Positions 11,155 to 23,589 are shown, numbered from the stretch's first letter. The stretch is 64,000 nucleotides of DNA from Liolophura sinensis (GCF_032854445.1 NC_088305.1:11909606-11973605), one strand, 5' to 3'. Notes: generated by a model not told the origin, from the sequence alone. Numbers and translations: made by a program.

Positions 11155-11310
11155 CTTGAGCCATGGTGTTAGGGAACGTCTAGGTTGCTATTATTTAAGC
11201 ATTTGTGAATTAAACATACCAAAAGCCTGGTCCCTTTGCATTGGTTTAATGTGATTGTATGTTAAATGTGATGACAACACTGCATTTTGAATATTTCTAG
11301 ACCAGTTACG
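11155..11310 (+). repeat. R3 dispersed repeat, rearranged
   Basis: GAGCCATGGTGTTAGGGAAC and TATTTAAGCATTTGTGAATT, followed by a block (TTGTATGTTAAATGTGATGA) that lies upstream in the 59.9-kb copy. Confidence 0.5.
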
Positions 11311-11399
11311 TCTAATAATTTGCAATTAAGTCTGTTGTTTGAGTACTGCTCGAATGGATTCTTTTATTGTCATCGATTATTCTCTGAAATATAGCACTC

Positions 11400-11484
11400 T
11401 GCCCGATTTTCTCTCATCATAATGCTGGTCGCCGTCGTATAAGTGAAATATTCTGTAAATAAATAAATAAATGAATAAATAAAT
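11400..11484 (+). mobile_element. SINE-1, 3' fragment
   Basis: CATAATGCTGGTCGCCGTCG, TATAAGTGAAATATTC and then an (AAAT)n tail; the usual TTGAGTACGGCGTAAAAC block is deleted. Confidence 0.65.
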
Positions 11485-11550
11485 ATAAACGTCATGACCG
11501 ACATTCGTATACCATTCGTAGTCCGTAAACGACGTTCCAATACATGAATA
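11485..11550 (-). mobile_element. R2 fragment, variant subtype
   Basis: Shares TATAAACGTCATGACCGACA and the CCATTCGTAGTCCGTAAA block with the 9.65-kb copy. It directly abuts a SINE-1 tail. Confidence 0.5.
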
Positions 11551-12375
11551 AGTATATTCTATTAATTTAACATAACAATTGCATTACCTGGACATAAAAT
11601 TATCGTGAACATTGACCGACGTACCATCAGTCAGTGATCTCACCGGCCGATGCAAATCTGGAACGTGTGGGAATTTGCAGATATGACTATGCACGGCGTG
11701 GGGTAACAATAGTGACAGTGAAGTCTGTAATCACGTTATCGTCGGAATTACAAGATTGCACTGAATAAGCATCTTGGCGTGGCTCAGGTTACCACAGCCT
11801 TTAAGTTTACCACAGCCTGTAACCTCACCGCAGCCTGTAACTTTACCACAGGACATCTGCAAGCGCTTTCAGAGATATTCCATTTGTGACTACAACTCTT
11901 ACCGTCCGATTCTTCAATTGTATCGTATCATACGACTTCTGTTGTTTTGTTGGTCTCTTTGTGAGATTTTTCCACACACTTAAATTTTCATGGTTGGAAC
12001 CGCCAATCCATAAAGGCCTTTAAAAAGTCTGTGTATTTCAGTATATTTTATAGCGAGACAAATGAGCCCTTGCGGAAAACGAAAAGAGCGTCTAAAACAT
12101 TTTATTGAACAGGTTGTGTATTCTTCCTAGCCTGATCAACCAAACGTATGACCGTAATACTACAATTTCCACATATAGGGCATACGATGTGCCTTTTTCA
12201 CGGGCGTTATTTGTTCGGGAAAACGAGTAGCATCTTACTATAGTCTGTCTAACACTATAACTTCAAACAGAATTATTTAACACTAACATGAAAACAAAGC
12301 AAAAGTACATACGAGCCGGTCATCTTATGCAGCCCTGAATCACACACACATACATTATGTACGTGGTAGTAAACA

Positions 12376-12429
12376 AGCCGTCGTATAAGTGAAATATTCT
12401 TGAGTACGGCGTAAAACACAAATAAATAG
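12376..12429 (+). mobile_element. SINE-1 tail fragment
   Basis: GCCGTCGTATAAGTGAAATA, TTCTTGAGTACGGCGTAAAA, then ACACAAATAAATAG. Confidence 0.65.
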
Positions 12430-12631
12430 TAGTGAACAACATACACACAAAAGTACAATATGCAAACACCAGTCCATGAATACTCCACATGGATAACTTT
12501 ATGCAACACTGTTCTCATTTGCTACACTCATTAGGGCGTGAAATTCATGCAAGCCGAACTCACGCGAGATTTGCGTGTCATCAGATAGACTATTGATCAC
12601 GTGTCGATCTTGTCACTTGAGAGAAAATTGA

Positions 12632-12986
12632 GTGAGTGAGTGAGTGCTTGGGGTTTAACGTCGTACTCAACAATTTGACGACAAAGGAATCCTTAGGGTG
12701 CATGCACGTGTAATGTGCCTCCTTGTTGCAGGACGGATTTCCACCGCTCTTTTATCTAGTGCTGCTTCACTGAGACGACTTACCGAAGGCAAGTAATCCG
12801 TCTCGCCCGAGCCATTATACTGATACGGGTCAACCAGTCGTTGCACTATCCCCTTCATGCTGAACGCCAAGCGAAGAAGTTACAACTTCCTCTGTTAAAG
12901 TCTTAGGTGTGACTCGATCAAGGATGGATCCTGGATCTACCGGTCCCGAAGCGGACGCTCTACCAACTGTGCTATCCGGGCCGGTC
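12632..12986 (-). mobile_element. SINE-2, full length, with target-site duplication
   Basis: On the minus strand the tRNA-like head reads CCGGCCCGGATAGCACAGTT, GGTAGAGCGTCCGC, with a B-box-like block after it. The 3' end gives GTACGACGTTAAACCCCAAG and a (CACT)n tail. Flanked by GAGAGAAAATTGA at 12,619-12,631 and 12,987-12,999. Confidence 0.85.
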
Positions 12987-13084
12987 GAGAGAAAATTGAA
13001 GCTGAGAAGTGAGATTAAATGAAGTATATCCCTGATTAGCGCGTAAATAATGGATGGGTACATGGCTTTATGATATATAATATT

Positions 13085-13165
13085 TTTAAAGACGTACAGC
13101 ATAGAGAGCAAAACCAGAGCAGAGACGACAGCGTGATAGCTGTCTAATGGTCGCACGTAAATCCG
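13085..13165 (-). repeat. R3 fragment
   Basis: AGAGAGCAAAACCAGAGCAG, AGACGACAG and GGTCGCACGTAAATCCGG in reverse. Confidence 0.45.
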
Positions 13166-13886
13166 GTCACACGAAAGACAGTAAATCCGCTTATAACGGT
13201 AAGTGTGCGTGACCGTTAACCCAGAGCTGTTCAGTGTGAAGAAATTTTCCAGACACCAGAGTGTGTATAAGTACTACAGAAAACCGCTTGGCTGTCTAGG
13301 ACATTAGATGGGCTTAAATCTCTCGGTGTGGAAGAAGATTAGTATCTAACTTTAGAATGAAATAAAGCACCAATCACCCGACCTTCGACGCGTAGGTCAA
13401 GACTTGCTGTTGGCCTTGTGTGATGTTTACTCAGTTAGACAGTAAACATGCAGCAAACAAGTGCCTGGCTCAAACTGGAACGGATCCACTGTTTACCATT
13501 TTCCGCTGCATTCATCATTATTCTTGTACGAAGATAAATTGCATTGATATTTTCCCATAGGTCACGGATGTCTCGCAACATTAAGTAGAAATCATGATGA
13601 TTTATCCGAACGTCAAGTTTCCCAACAACCCCTTGCAGAGCAGTTCGAAAATGTTCATTATTGGCCTGTCAAGTACTGCCAAGGTTAAACGAAAGAATAG
13701 CTACGGCTTTAATTATGATGGTTGTCAGGTTAGCGTTTTCTTTCGGTCTGAGCCTTGCTAACGCCATCCACAAACTTGACTACTGTTATATAAGCGACAC
13801 CACAGCATTTTGTGTAAGTCTAGACAACTGGCCTTTAATGAATTGTAACTGATATGAATGCGTCATTTTCTGTCTAAATCTGAATA

Positions 13887-14050
13887 AGTTTCGGTGCCAG
13901 GGGGATTGTAATTTGCTGCTATTTAAGCATTTACATAAACAATAGAATAAAACCTCAACTGAGGTGACTTGACATGAGGACGTATTTCACCGGTTACGTG
14001 TAACCCTTAGTGACTGCCTCTGGTTTTACACTCTCTGCACTTCTACATCA
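13887..14050 (+). repeat. R3 dispersed repeat
   Basis: TATTTAAGCATTTACATAAA, CAATAGAATAAAACCTCAAC, TGAGGTGACTTGACATGAGG, TTTCACCGGTTACGTGTAAC. It leads straight into the 54-bp tandem array. Confidence 0.62.
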
Positions 14051-14705
14051 CATAAACCTATAACACAGCAGCTTAAAATACGTGAAAACAGCAGTCAACC
14101 AAATAATGTACCTCTAACACAACAGCTTAAAATACGTGAAAACAGCAGTCAACCAAATAATGTACCTCTAACACAACAGCTTAAAATACGTGAAAACAGC
14201 AGTCAACCAAATAATGAACCTCTAACACACCAGCTTAAAATGACTGCACACAGCAGTCAACCAAATAATGTACCTCTAACACAACAGCTTAAAATACGTG
14301 AAAACAGCAGTCAACCAAATAATGTACCTCTAACACAACAGCTTAAAATACGTGAAAACAGCAGTCAACCGAATAATGTACCTCTAACACAACAGCTTAA
14401 AATACGTGAAAACAGCAGTCAACCAAATAATGAACCTCTAACACACCAGCTTAAAATGACTGCACTCTGCAGTCAACCAAATAATGTACCTCAAACATAC
14501 CAGCTTAAAATGACTGCACACAGCAGTCAACCAAATAATGTACCTCAAACATACCAGCTTAAAATACGTGAAAACAGCAGTCAACCAAATAATGTACCTC
14601 AAACACGCCAGTTTAAAATACGTGAAAGCAGCAGTCAACCAAATAATGTACCTCTAACACACCAGCTTAAAATACGTGAAAAAAGCAGTCAACCAAATAA
14701 TGCAA
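14050..14705. repeat. 54-bp tandem repeat, about 12 copies
   Basis: CAGCTTAAAATACGTGAAAA recurs every 54 bp from 14,071 to 14,665. Two unit types alternate irregularly (AAAATACGTGAAAACAGC and AAAATGACTGCACACAGC). Because 54 = 18 codons, one frame stays open across the array (from 13,973 to 14,758), giving an 18-residue repeat that begins SSQPNNVPL. This follows from the period and is not by itself evidence of a gene. Confidence 0.92.
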
Positions 14706-14737
14706 GCACATGCTGTGTATGTAATGCACACTTAAAT

Positions 14738-14842
14738 ATGGCTAGCCCAACGCAATGACCCAGTAGCCTCTCATCAATGCGGTCACCTCTCAACAGTCGC
14801 GTCGCTGTGAGTTCAAGTCCTGCTCATGCTGGCTTCCTCTCC
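14738..14842 (+). mobile_element. SINE-1 head fragment
   Basis: Starts GCTAGCCCAACGCAATGACC and includes GTCGCTGTGAGTTCAAGTCC. A ~15-bp extra piece interrupts it after the first CAATGCGGTC. It ends at CTGGCTTCCTCTCC without body or tail, and follows the 54-bp tandem array. Confidence 0.65.
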
Positions 14843-14849
14843 TGTGCCC

Positions 14850-17630
14850 CGGTCGATAGTGATTTGTTATAAATGAGAAAGATGTGGCTGTATTATTAAT
14901 AATGGTAAGGTAAGACAGCCAGCTGAAAACATCTATATGGCGAATGCAACTGACGGATAATATATCTGATAAAGTTTAGACATTGAAGTTATTGAGCTGC
15001 GGGAATTGGGTGATAAAGCATATGTGCACGTCGAACTTGCACCAGCCTGATATACGCCTTTTCCTATGCCACAGACATGTGTTTCCAGATAACAAAATCA
15101 TGACAGCTTACTCTCTTTAAAACCGATACCGATTCTGCCATTATTTAGCAAAGGTAAGAAGGTTTATTTTTGTTCTACACTGTTAGACGCCATGGAGAAA
15201 CACCCGGGTCTTTTGCGCGGGTTGCAGTGGTGAAATGATTCTAATCAGTATAGATTGACAAGGCACGTACGACTATACACACGGAGGAGATTCTAGATGG
15301 TTGGTTGGCAATGAAGAAAATAGGTTTGACCTGTCCAAATGGTAGCCTGATTTTTGGTGAACCCATGTTTGTTTTACGTATTTTGTGTTTCTTTAGCGGA
15401 CAGAATTATATAACAAAAATTCAGGAAAGTGACATTTGCCTCACAGCGTTTTGAAAGAATTAACAACAGGGTCATGAGCTTATGGTACTTAATCATAATA
15501 TGCGAATACCGTTATCTACAAAGGGCCTTAACCAGGCTCGAGGACTCCCATGGCTCTGCCTAATCAACCCGAAGACCAGATAGCCGATGTGGTTGCCTTG
15601 ACATTCAGTGATTTCTTGAGATGTTCCTTTGTAGCCCCTAGGCGCGTGTGAAGTGCTCTACGTTTGAATTATATCGTTAGCAGGAGATAGCGATAAGTAC
15701 GGGCTGAAGCCGTGAAGAAGGTTACGAGAGGTTTGAACAGTAGGGGGGCAGCTTAATAGGGCTGTAGGTATGCCGCTGTACTCACTATGTCTATCTGGTT
15801 TGGATGGCTCTTCCGCTAACTAGCGCGTTTGTTTATCGCCTGTTACTCATTTTCACCAATTAAAGCCCCCGTGACGGATAGATTTGCCGTGGGACAGGGC
15901 AAGCAATTACCCAATGTTTAATCGGCTTCGTCTCAACCGACGTATTACAGTCGGCAAGCGATTCTGCTTTTATAGGGGAAAACAACTAGCTATTACTTCG
16001 GGGTTAGATCCCTTGTAGTTTTCCCGCCTGCATGCCGACTCGTTGAGCACACTGTATAGAGAAATCCAACGATAAGTTAGCGTGCGTCGGTCGTGTTGAA
16101 AGCTCTGTGTTATATGTATCCGCATGAGCCGAACATCGAAAACATACGGTTTGTAAAGAGAAATTGCTTCAGGTTCTCATTTATAAATTCATGAAATTTC
16201 AAATCGTTCACATTTTTTTGAACCAGATTAGATTTAACGCCCAGCCAATTTGGTGATGCTCAAGGCCTTCACCATTGGCAAGCTCGTCTTCTCCTCGCAT
16301 GAACAGTGACCCAGTAGGATGTTATATCTGTTGTATTAAGTGTGACACTCAATATTAGTATGTCAGTCATGGAAATGGCCTAGTTCAAACATCTACATCT
16401 GTAAGCGTGTAATAAAATATATTCATAACGAGTCTTTTCCTTATAATGCAGTGAATTATGTAGTTTTAGTTTCACGCTGCATGAAATATTGTCTGTCAGC
16501 TAGTAAGACATGCCCCAATCTGGATGGGTTCCCGATACCCGTGTTAGGGCAGTAGTTGGCGGTTGTTCGATTGAGCCGGCAATCCATCCTTCTAAGGTCG
16601 CTATACATTAACTTCAGCGGCTTACCCGAAACCTCGCGCGAAAACACCGTCAGAGCAACACGGGACACCGATGGCTTTCTTATTTCATTATGACATGGGG
16701 TATGCATATATGGATAAGATATTTGTACGACAAATTAAAGGGCGATACTGTGCGCTTCGGCGGCGGCCGCCTGCCAGTTGGTCTCATCCCGCTTACAGAA
16801 TCGATCTCGCTCGAGACGACTACCACGTCCAGGGCCAGTGAGAATCCTAACTAGAGATTTTCTGTTTGCCAATGTGATTCATTTGGCGGTTGTCAGATAC
16901 GCAGATCTTCATCTTAGCCAAGCGGAAAAGTCTCTGTGCTGTCTGCGAATTGAGCGACGTACCAATCTCATTATAAAAGCAGAGAATTACCATTTGTGAT
17001 TATTGTCTCCGTATTATAGGGGATTATTTACATGGTTCTTCAGGCAAATGTATCACGAAACCTTTCAAGGGGAACAAACTGGCTAAGAGATGTTGTGTTT
17101 TGGTAGGAACAGAAGGTTATTATTTTACCCTGAAAAGCATGCGGTTCAGGTATATATATTTCCAATTATGAAGAAATAAAGTAAAAAAAAAATGTCTAAC
17201 TGTAATTCACTTTGCAAATTCCATTCTATGTAATGCGCTGTATCGTCTACATCCAGTTCAAATCTAAGTTCACTTTGCACACTTCATACCATACCACGGG
17301 CTATACCGTCTGCATCCAATCTCAATTAATTTTTCAAACTCCATCCCATACCAGGGGCTGTACTATGTACTTCCAATCTAAATTCACTTTTCTAACCCCA
17401 TAAATTACCACGGACTGTACCGTAGCAACAAAGTTTGCCATTTACTAGTTGCAATATCTTTAACATACGAAACAGGTGTACGAAGCATGTCCAACCATAG
17501 CCACTGGGTTGAAATGTCAAATTTATCCAGACAATGGGGGTACGTTTTGTTGTCAAATAGTTATTTTTGAAATATGTCATCAGACACGGTTTTTCCAGGA
17601 ATGACATCGACAGTTATCATTGTTCTGGGT
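14850..17630. other. No repeat or gene recognised
   Basis: Single-copy-looking sequence. 15,540-16,080 is slightly GC-richer. 16,760-16,775 contains the short palindrome GGCGGCCGCC. No exon was identified. Confidence 0.4.
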
Positions 17631-17990
17631 GAGGGCTTTGATTGGTTTCTGTTTTGCCAACATCACTGAAAGCTGTTGATTGATTCTATTATATGAATTC
17701 GTTCTACTTTCTTACTTGGTCGTGGGTTTCCCCCGCGCTCTGCCCGGTTTCCTCCCACCACAATGCTGCCGCCGTGGTATAAGTGAAATATTCTTGAGTA
17801 TGGCGTAAAACACCAATCAAATCAATAAATAAATAAATACTTTCTTACTTTATACACTGTTTTAGGCCAATGGTTGTTTTTGTTGAGCGTCGAATTGGAA
17901 TTGAACTGGAACGTCCATTAAAGTTGATCGTCGGCGGACCAGGACTGGTTTACCGTTTTGACGCCTACATTTGGAGCTTTGTAAGTTTAG
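17630..17990 (+). mobile_element. R2 fragment split by a SINE-1 insertion
   Basis: CCAACATCACTGAAAGCTGT and the GATTCTATTATATGAATTCG block lie left of 17,717; GGCCAATGGTTGTTTTTG and GGAACGTCCATTAAAGTTGA lie right of 17,851. The SINE-1 at 17,718-17,837 sits between 13-bp direct repeats, so R2 was here first. Confidence 0.65.
17718..17837 (+). mobile_element. SINE-1, 5'-truncated, with target-site duplication
   Basis: Starts at GGTCGTGGGTTTCCCCCG, ends in AAATAAATAAA, and is flanked by TACTTTCTTACTT at 17,705-17,717 and 17,838-17,850. This is the pattern left by LINE-type target-primed integration. Confidence 0.85.
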
Positions 17991-19149
17991 TATGGAGCTA
18001 TTTCCGACTGACATTACCCATTATTGACGTATTCCACCATGCTGTTTACTTTTACTTGATTGAAGTTTGTAAACGATTCTTGTGAGTTTGTAAACTAATG
18101 TTGGAAAACATCAGTCATTGCCTTTTTTTCTGTTACTCACTCAGTTGGGATTAGAATATTTAGTATTCAATGATTTTAGATTCACTTAATTAAAACCCGG
18201 ATTTTGAAATTGAGAAAGCATGATGCTCATTATGATATAAACGTGAGTCTTGGGCGTGTTGTCTAACTGCTATAGAAGTCATTGGCGCTTTGAAATATGG
18301 AATTATCTTTTTAGATTAAATACACAAATGTTCATTTCTGGTCCCATTTTCCAGTGATATGCGCAAAAGCCAAGAGTCCTACCGGAAAAGGCCTAACCCA
18401 GATCCATGGTAGAAAAAACTCCCTTGGCCTGAAGAAGGTTTGTTTGGTAAGGTGAACTCTCGTCTAGACATTAAAGAAACCCTATCGCTATTAAGTACAT
18501 GACAAAAGGCGACTTTCTTAAATTGCATGGCTACCGCTCATCAATGTGGTGCAAATATCCAGTTGATCAGAGAAGTCTATTGACACAAAGTCCTATATGG
18601 AATTTCACTGAATATCGGTCAATATATGAACACTTCATGCTATGGGAGACGAAGAGGAATCTATAGGGTTTCGATTGGACAGTGTATCGAATCACAAGCT
18701 GCCGTGCTTTCTGATAGCAATGCTTGATTTACTACCAACCCCAGCGCTTATTCTCGGAAAGTGATTTAATTCTCCAGGACGTGACGGTTGAGGTGCCACT
18801 ACGCCCAGTTTTTTTTCTTCCGTTCCATTTCAGGAGACGGCACGTCCACATGGCATCGTATCCCAGTCCAGACTCGACAAGTACAGTTCGGCACCGAAAA
18901 CATCGCAAATGCTCACCAAAGAGTGGACCCCTTAACAAGATATACAGTACCGGTACACATGCAACGCAAATGCATTTCATTTACAGATAAATTATGCGGC
19001 AAACTAATAATAATTAGAGCGCCGCTCTCTAGAAAATACAACATGATCAACGTGTCTTTCGATTTAATTCCATTATGTTTTGATGTCTCCATCCTGTTTA
19101 ATTACATTAGATTAATTTAATTGATTATATGAACGGTTGAAGCCAAAGC

Positions 19150-19470
19150 ACATCTGAGATACGTACTTGGATTATCGACAACTTACATACGTATACTAAT
19201 TCTTATGGTAAATTCTTTGGATTCTGCTTTCATTCATTCAAATAAAACATATCTTGTGCCTTTCCAACATCATTTAAAACTGTGGATTGATTCTTTTTCC
19301 ATGATTCTGTCCTAAGTTTATGCTAAAGGTAATTCTTAGTTCTGTGGTGGTTTGTGCTTAATATCGTTTTGTAAATTGGTGCTTTCGATAAATCACTCGG
19401 AACACCCAGTTTGGATGACGGCTGGTAAAGGTCTACTAATGTCTGTTTTGACGCATTGAATCCGTACCGG
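19150..19470 (+). mobile_element. R2 retroelement 3'-end copy
   Basis: Collinear with the 6-kb and 52-kb copies: CTTGTGCCTTTCCAACATCA, TTGATTCTTTTTCCATGATT, GGTGGTTTGTGCTTAATATC, then ACGGCTGGTAAAGG and TGTCTGTTTTGACGC. Confidence 0.6.
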
Positions 19471-20029
19471 ATCTTGTTATATAGGTTTACAACTTATCTG
19501 TCAGTTCGTCGCGAATCCCCTTTTCCGGATTTCTTTTTAAAATAGTGACAGTGTTGATTTGCATACATACTGTTTCGTCCATTTTCACAAGCTTTGTTCC
19601 AACCAGTATGGTAGATATATTTGCTTTCGCAGTACTTTCCAGAATGCTTGTTTCTCATTTAGTTTCATGTAATCTAACTAAAAAATACCGTATTAGTCCT
19701 TTATGGCCATACTTCTTACCATTTGCATGCCTTCTGTTGTTTGTTTTAATCAAAGGATTATAAGTTGTCTTTCTTCCGTAGACAAGTTGAAAGACGAACC
19801 CATACTTTGTAATTTCTGAAAAGTCTACTTTTCAGATTTCTGAAGACTTTTTTATGTATTTATCACTGCATATACGTTTTACTGAGCAGGCGTACCTACT
19901 GCAAACTGAAACACTGGCAGAAATGTCACTCTTAATTAATCTGGATAGCTTTGTATTTCAACGGAAGTGTCAAGAAGGAGGCTCTTGTTTAATTGTTATT
20001 TGACCTGGGACTCATTCACGGACTACGAA

Positions 20030-20260
20030 TTTGAACTTTGAAATGGAATTCATGCCTTGAATATCCACTGTCTGCCCGGCATCATTAAAAACTGATGACC
20101 GCATCTCTCTTGTGTGTTACCGGCTTCATTTCTTATTTGTATGATTTCTTACATGCCTTTGTCTTTGGGAGCTAGTGTTAAACGTTGTTTTGGAAATGGA
20201 TCGTAAACGCCATTTACGGACTACGAATGGTATATGAATGTTGGACATGAGGCTTATATT
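20030..20260 (+). mobile_element. R2 retroelement 3'-end copy, variant subtype
   Basis: GCATCATTAAAAACTGATGA, then GTGTTAAACGTTGTTTTGG, then CGGACTACGAATGGTATATG: the ATTCGTAG-type end, as at 9.65 and 11.5 kb. Confidence 0.55.
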
Positions 20261-20421
20261 TGAACAAAGTTGTCAACGCGGTATATGAATGTAATTATGT
20301 CCATAAACTTCCGGTTTTGTCTTATGTGCCAAATGATAGAGAGGTGTATATGACTTGTGACCACGGTATACAACTTGCCAGTAACCCCTGACAGTTGTTT
20401 TGACAGTTTTGTATACAACAT

Positions 20422-20500
20422 CCAACCTGTGGGTGGTCGTAGGTTTCCCCCGGTCTCTTGCACGGTTTTCTCCCAATATAATAAATAAATAAATAAATCA
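20422..20500 (+). mobile_element. SINE-1 internal and tail fragment
   Basis: AACCTGTGGGTGGTCGTAGG, TTTCCCCCGGTCTC, then TCCCAATATAATAAATAAAT; the conserved AAGTGAAATATTC block has been lost. Confidence 0.55.
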
Positions 20501-20687
20501 ATAACTATATGACATTCACATATCTGACACACACACAATTATACACATCTATGGGAGTTAAGTTGACTCTGATCACCAAAGGGGTATTGCATGCTCATCA
20601 TAGTCTGACAGCCAACTACATCCTAGTAATGTCCGAGGGCTGTTAGCTACATGATCTACACAAATGTCGTGTAATGCTAGCGATCAG

Positions 20688-20848
20688 TTTATTTATTTGA
20701 TAGGTGTTTTATGCCGAATTCAAGAATGTTTCTTTTGTATGACGACGACAACATTATGGTGGAAGGAAACCGGGCAGAGCTCAGGGGAAACCCCCGTCCA
20801 TCCGCAGGTTTTTGCCAGACCTTTCTGCGTACCTGGCGATTAGTGTCA
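20688..20848 (-). mobile_element. SINE-1, 3' portion
   Basis: TTTATTTATTTGATAGGTGT, then GGAAGGAAACCGGGCAGAGC and CCATCCGCAGG; diverged from the consensus. Confidence 0.7.
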
Positions 20849-21049
20849 CACCCAAAATAAATAAATATGTTGCTGTTATTTCAAACATCTACAACATACA
20901 ACTAAAATGGAATACGCGGTCATATTGATATAATAATTCATATCTCTGCATGGTCAAACGGCAAGAGTTCTGTAAATTTACATACAGAAAAGGCCAAGGA
21001 ATTGATGAGCACAAATATGGAATCAGTGAAACGTGCATATGGCAAGACC

Positions 21050-21200
21050 AGGGGTCCGTTTTACAAATCTGTCGCAGCACTACGCCCAACACATTTACCA
21101 TGGTGACGTATCTCTTTACTGTAAATGTTGCCATGGAAAATACGTACGCCAGCCGTAGTTGCGACTGCTTCGGAAAACAGGCCCTACAACTGGCATGCAA
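21050..21200 (+). repeat. R4 dispersed repeat, copy 1
   Basis: Aligns with 51,795-51,935: CCATGGTGACGTATCTCTTT, then a GTTGCCATGGAA block and a GCGACTGCTTCGGAAAACAG block. Confidence 0.5.
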
Positions 21201-22244
21201 TATGTTATATTCCACGCACGAAATCAAAATGGAATTTCAATAAAATTTTCGAAACTACAATAATTTTAATAAAAGCAAAGCGCGTCATATTAGCTTGAGC
21301 TAAAATTTGCTTAATGAACCACACTCAATCATGAATAAATTCTGTTTAATTTTGTATTACGCAATTCGTGAATAACAGGTTATTTTTTCTTTAGGTGATA
21401 AGGCCGAGTTTGATGTGAATATTAATGGGCCTGTTTTCATGCTGTTCACGATTGAGGGTTTTTTAACTGATGACAGCTTGTAACGCGAGATCTTCAAATC
21501 ATTGCCCATAATAGAGAACACGGGAGATAAACTGTCCTTGGTCTGACACATTACCTTGTTTTTGCATAATAATTAAAGCGATATCTGTTACACCTTTGAC
21601 AAAGATGAGCTGTAACTTAATCAAGTGCTAATATATTTGTTTCTCTCAGACAGCTCTGTGTTGTTTATTGAACCGAACATCCGGGGAACCTTGTTAATTA
21701 TGACCGGCGGGCTGTTTTTCAAAAATATCTGCAGTTTGTTACGGCGTAGGGTGTTTACAACGGACAAATTCTTGTCCTACGACAGTTTTTCAAAGCACGT
21801 CGTGATTTTCACCGGCAGCCATAACGTCTGCACCCTATCAACGACCCAGGTTGGGACTGGAACTAGGACTTCTCAGTGAAAAAAAAAGATACAAAACATA
21901 TACAAAACTAAAATTCTCGTTCAGAATTTCCTTCGTTTTTTAATGTTTTTTCTTTCAAATACATGTGTATTTTAGTCATTGGATTTCACTGGCAACAGTT
22001 TATCTTTCATACGACCATAGGCACCTTACATGTGGTTCGAGCATGAATCATGGCATACGTCGGTTTGACTTCTCAGTTCAAAAGTTTAAACCGCTGGATT
22101 ATTGTAAAAAGATGGTTTGGCGGCGTTACTTTTAAACCGGATAACTTATGAATGCAGTATGTACCAAATATAAAGCAAAGGGATAGTTTCTTGCTCGACG
22201 ACATACACAAATGTGCCGGTCTATACATCCTACGTGTAAACATA

Positions 22245-22515
22245 TTTATTTATTTATTTTATTTGATTGGCGTTTTACGCCGTACTCAAGAATATTTCAC
22301 TTATACGACGGCGGCCAGCATTGTGGTGGGTGGAAACCGGGCAGAGCCCGGGGGAGACCCCCGACCATCCGCAGGTTGCTGTCGGACCTACCCACGTACG
22401 GCCGGAGAGGAAGACAGCACGAGCTGAACTTGAACTCACAGCGACCGCATTTGTGAGAGACTCCTGGGTCATTACGCTGCGCTAGCGCGCTAATCAACTG
22501 AGCCACGGAGGCCCC
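22245..22515 (-). mobile_element. SINE-1, full length, with target-site duplication
   Basis: Complete from the TTTATTTATTTATTT tail to the head (GAGCCACGGAGGCCCC). Flanked by CGTGTAAACATA at 22,233-22,244 and 22,516-22,527. Intact duplications and low divergence mark it as one of the younger insertions. Confidence 0.9.
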
Positions 22516-23589
22516 CGTGTAAACATAACCTTCCTCGAAAGGCTACCTGGTCACCAATGTTAGAGAGTACATTTTTTTAGGCGTAAGACGATCGTTAGTG
22601 TACTCTTTGATAATCAGCTCCTGGATCTAATTATAGCTTGAATTGTGTTTACACCGGTACATTCGTCAGCTAATATGTCAGCTCTTCGTGTTCGTAATGG
22701 ATAATAAGCCCTTGAAGGGACGTTTTCGCAGCCTTTCGTTCTTTAAGGATAACTTGTCTCCGAACAATATAACATACTTGTATGCACGTCACAAGTGGGA
22801 AAGTCAGTCATGAACTTGCCGATGGTCAGTAGTTTAATAACCACGACATTCACGTTGACCTACCCATGCGCTTTCATGTAACTGAAAGATTATTCTGTAT
22901 GGCGTTGAACAAAAGTAAGTCAATTAATGGACGGTTGGTGTGTTCCATGCCACTGCATGAACGTCACTTCTCTTCTTATTCGGCAAGGCAGGCGATAATC
23001 TTTTGAATACTCCTTGTCATTGGCACTTTGGAACAAGCTGGTGTTTGTTTTTTGCGTAACAAGAATTCTTTACAGGCTTCGGACTGATTGGGTTGAATTT
23101 TCAATGCGGTTGTAAAATGAGAAATTTTCTTTGCCTAATGCCTCTTCAATCAACGTCTTCCCAAATACGACAATGGAATACGAGTCTCTCGATGCAACGA
23201 ATATTTAACTTTGTCCAATGAATTTCACAATCTATGGTATAGGAATTACTCAACAAACGGAATTTTGATGAACAGCGTTTTTAGCATAGTACAAGGTAAG
23301 ATTCTCTACTCGATAAACTCCTAATTTAACCCAAATAGCTCACTTGGTGTAAATTTCCTCTGAATGCACGATGAACACGTAGACACATTCCATCACATTT
23401 ACAATGGAGACAGCGATGAAAGACATATTCTTATTAGATTCAATGCTATTCAAGTATGCACAACCAGTTTGTGAAACAGAATGCTAGTATCGTTTTCTTT
23501 TAGGCTTCTTACCTGGTTGGATTTATTGTATTCATATATTCGATCGTTTTTTAGCGCTACAACTCAGTTCTCGAGTATGTTGTCCTCAA

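Noticed and set aside
14240-14758. 172-codon reading frame as a protein gene.
   Set aside because: It consists of the 54-bp tandem repeat, whose period is a multiple of three; openness is automatic. It was kept only as a finding to test.
17870-18085. Open frame with IELERPLKLIVGG-like sequence similar to one at 6,502-6,690.
   Set aside because: The similarity comes from the R2 untranslated repeat read in the same frame, not from a shared protein.
22152-22506. Several overlapping frames on both strands with a shared theme (for example GVLRRTQEYFTYTTAAS) recurring across the window.
   Set aside because: They are translations of SINE-1 copies, not proteins.
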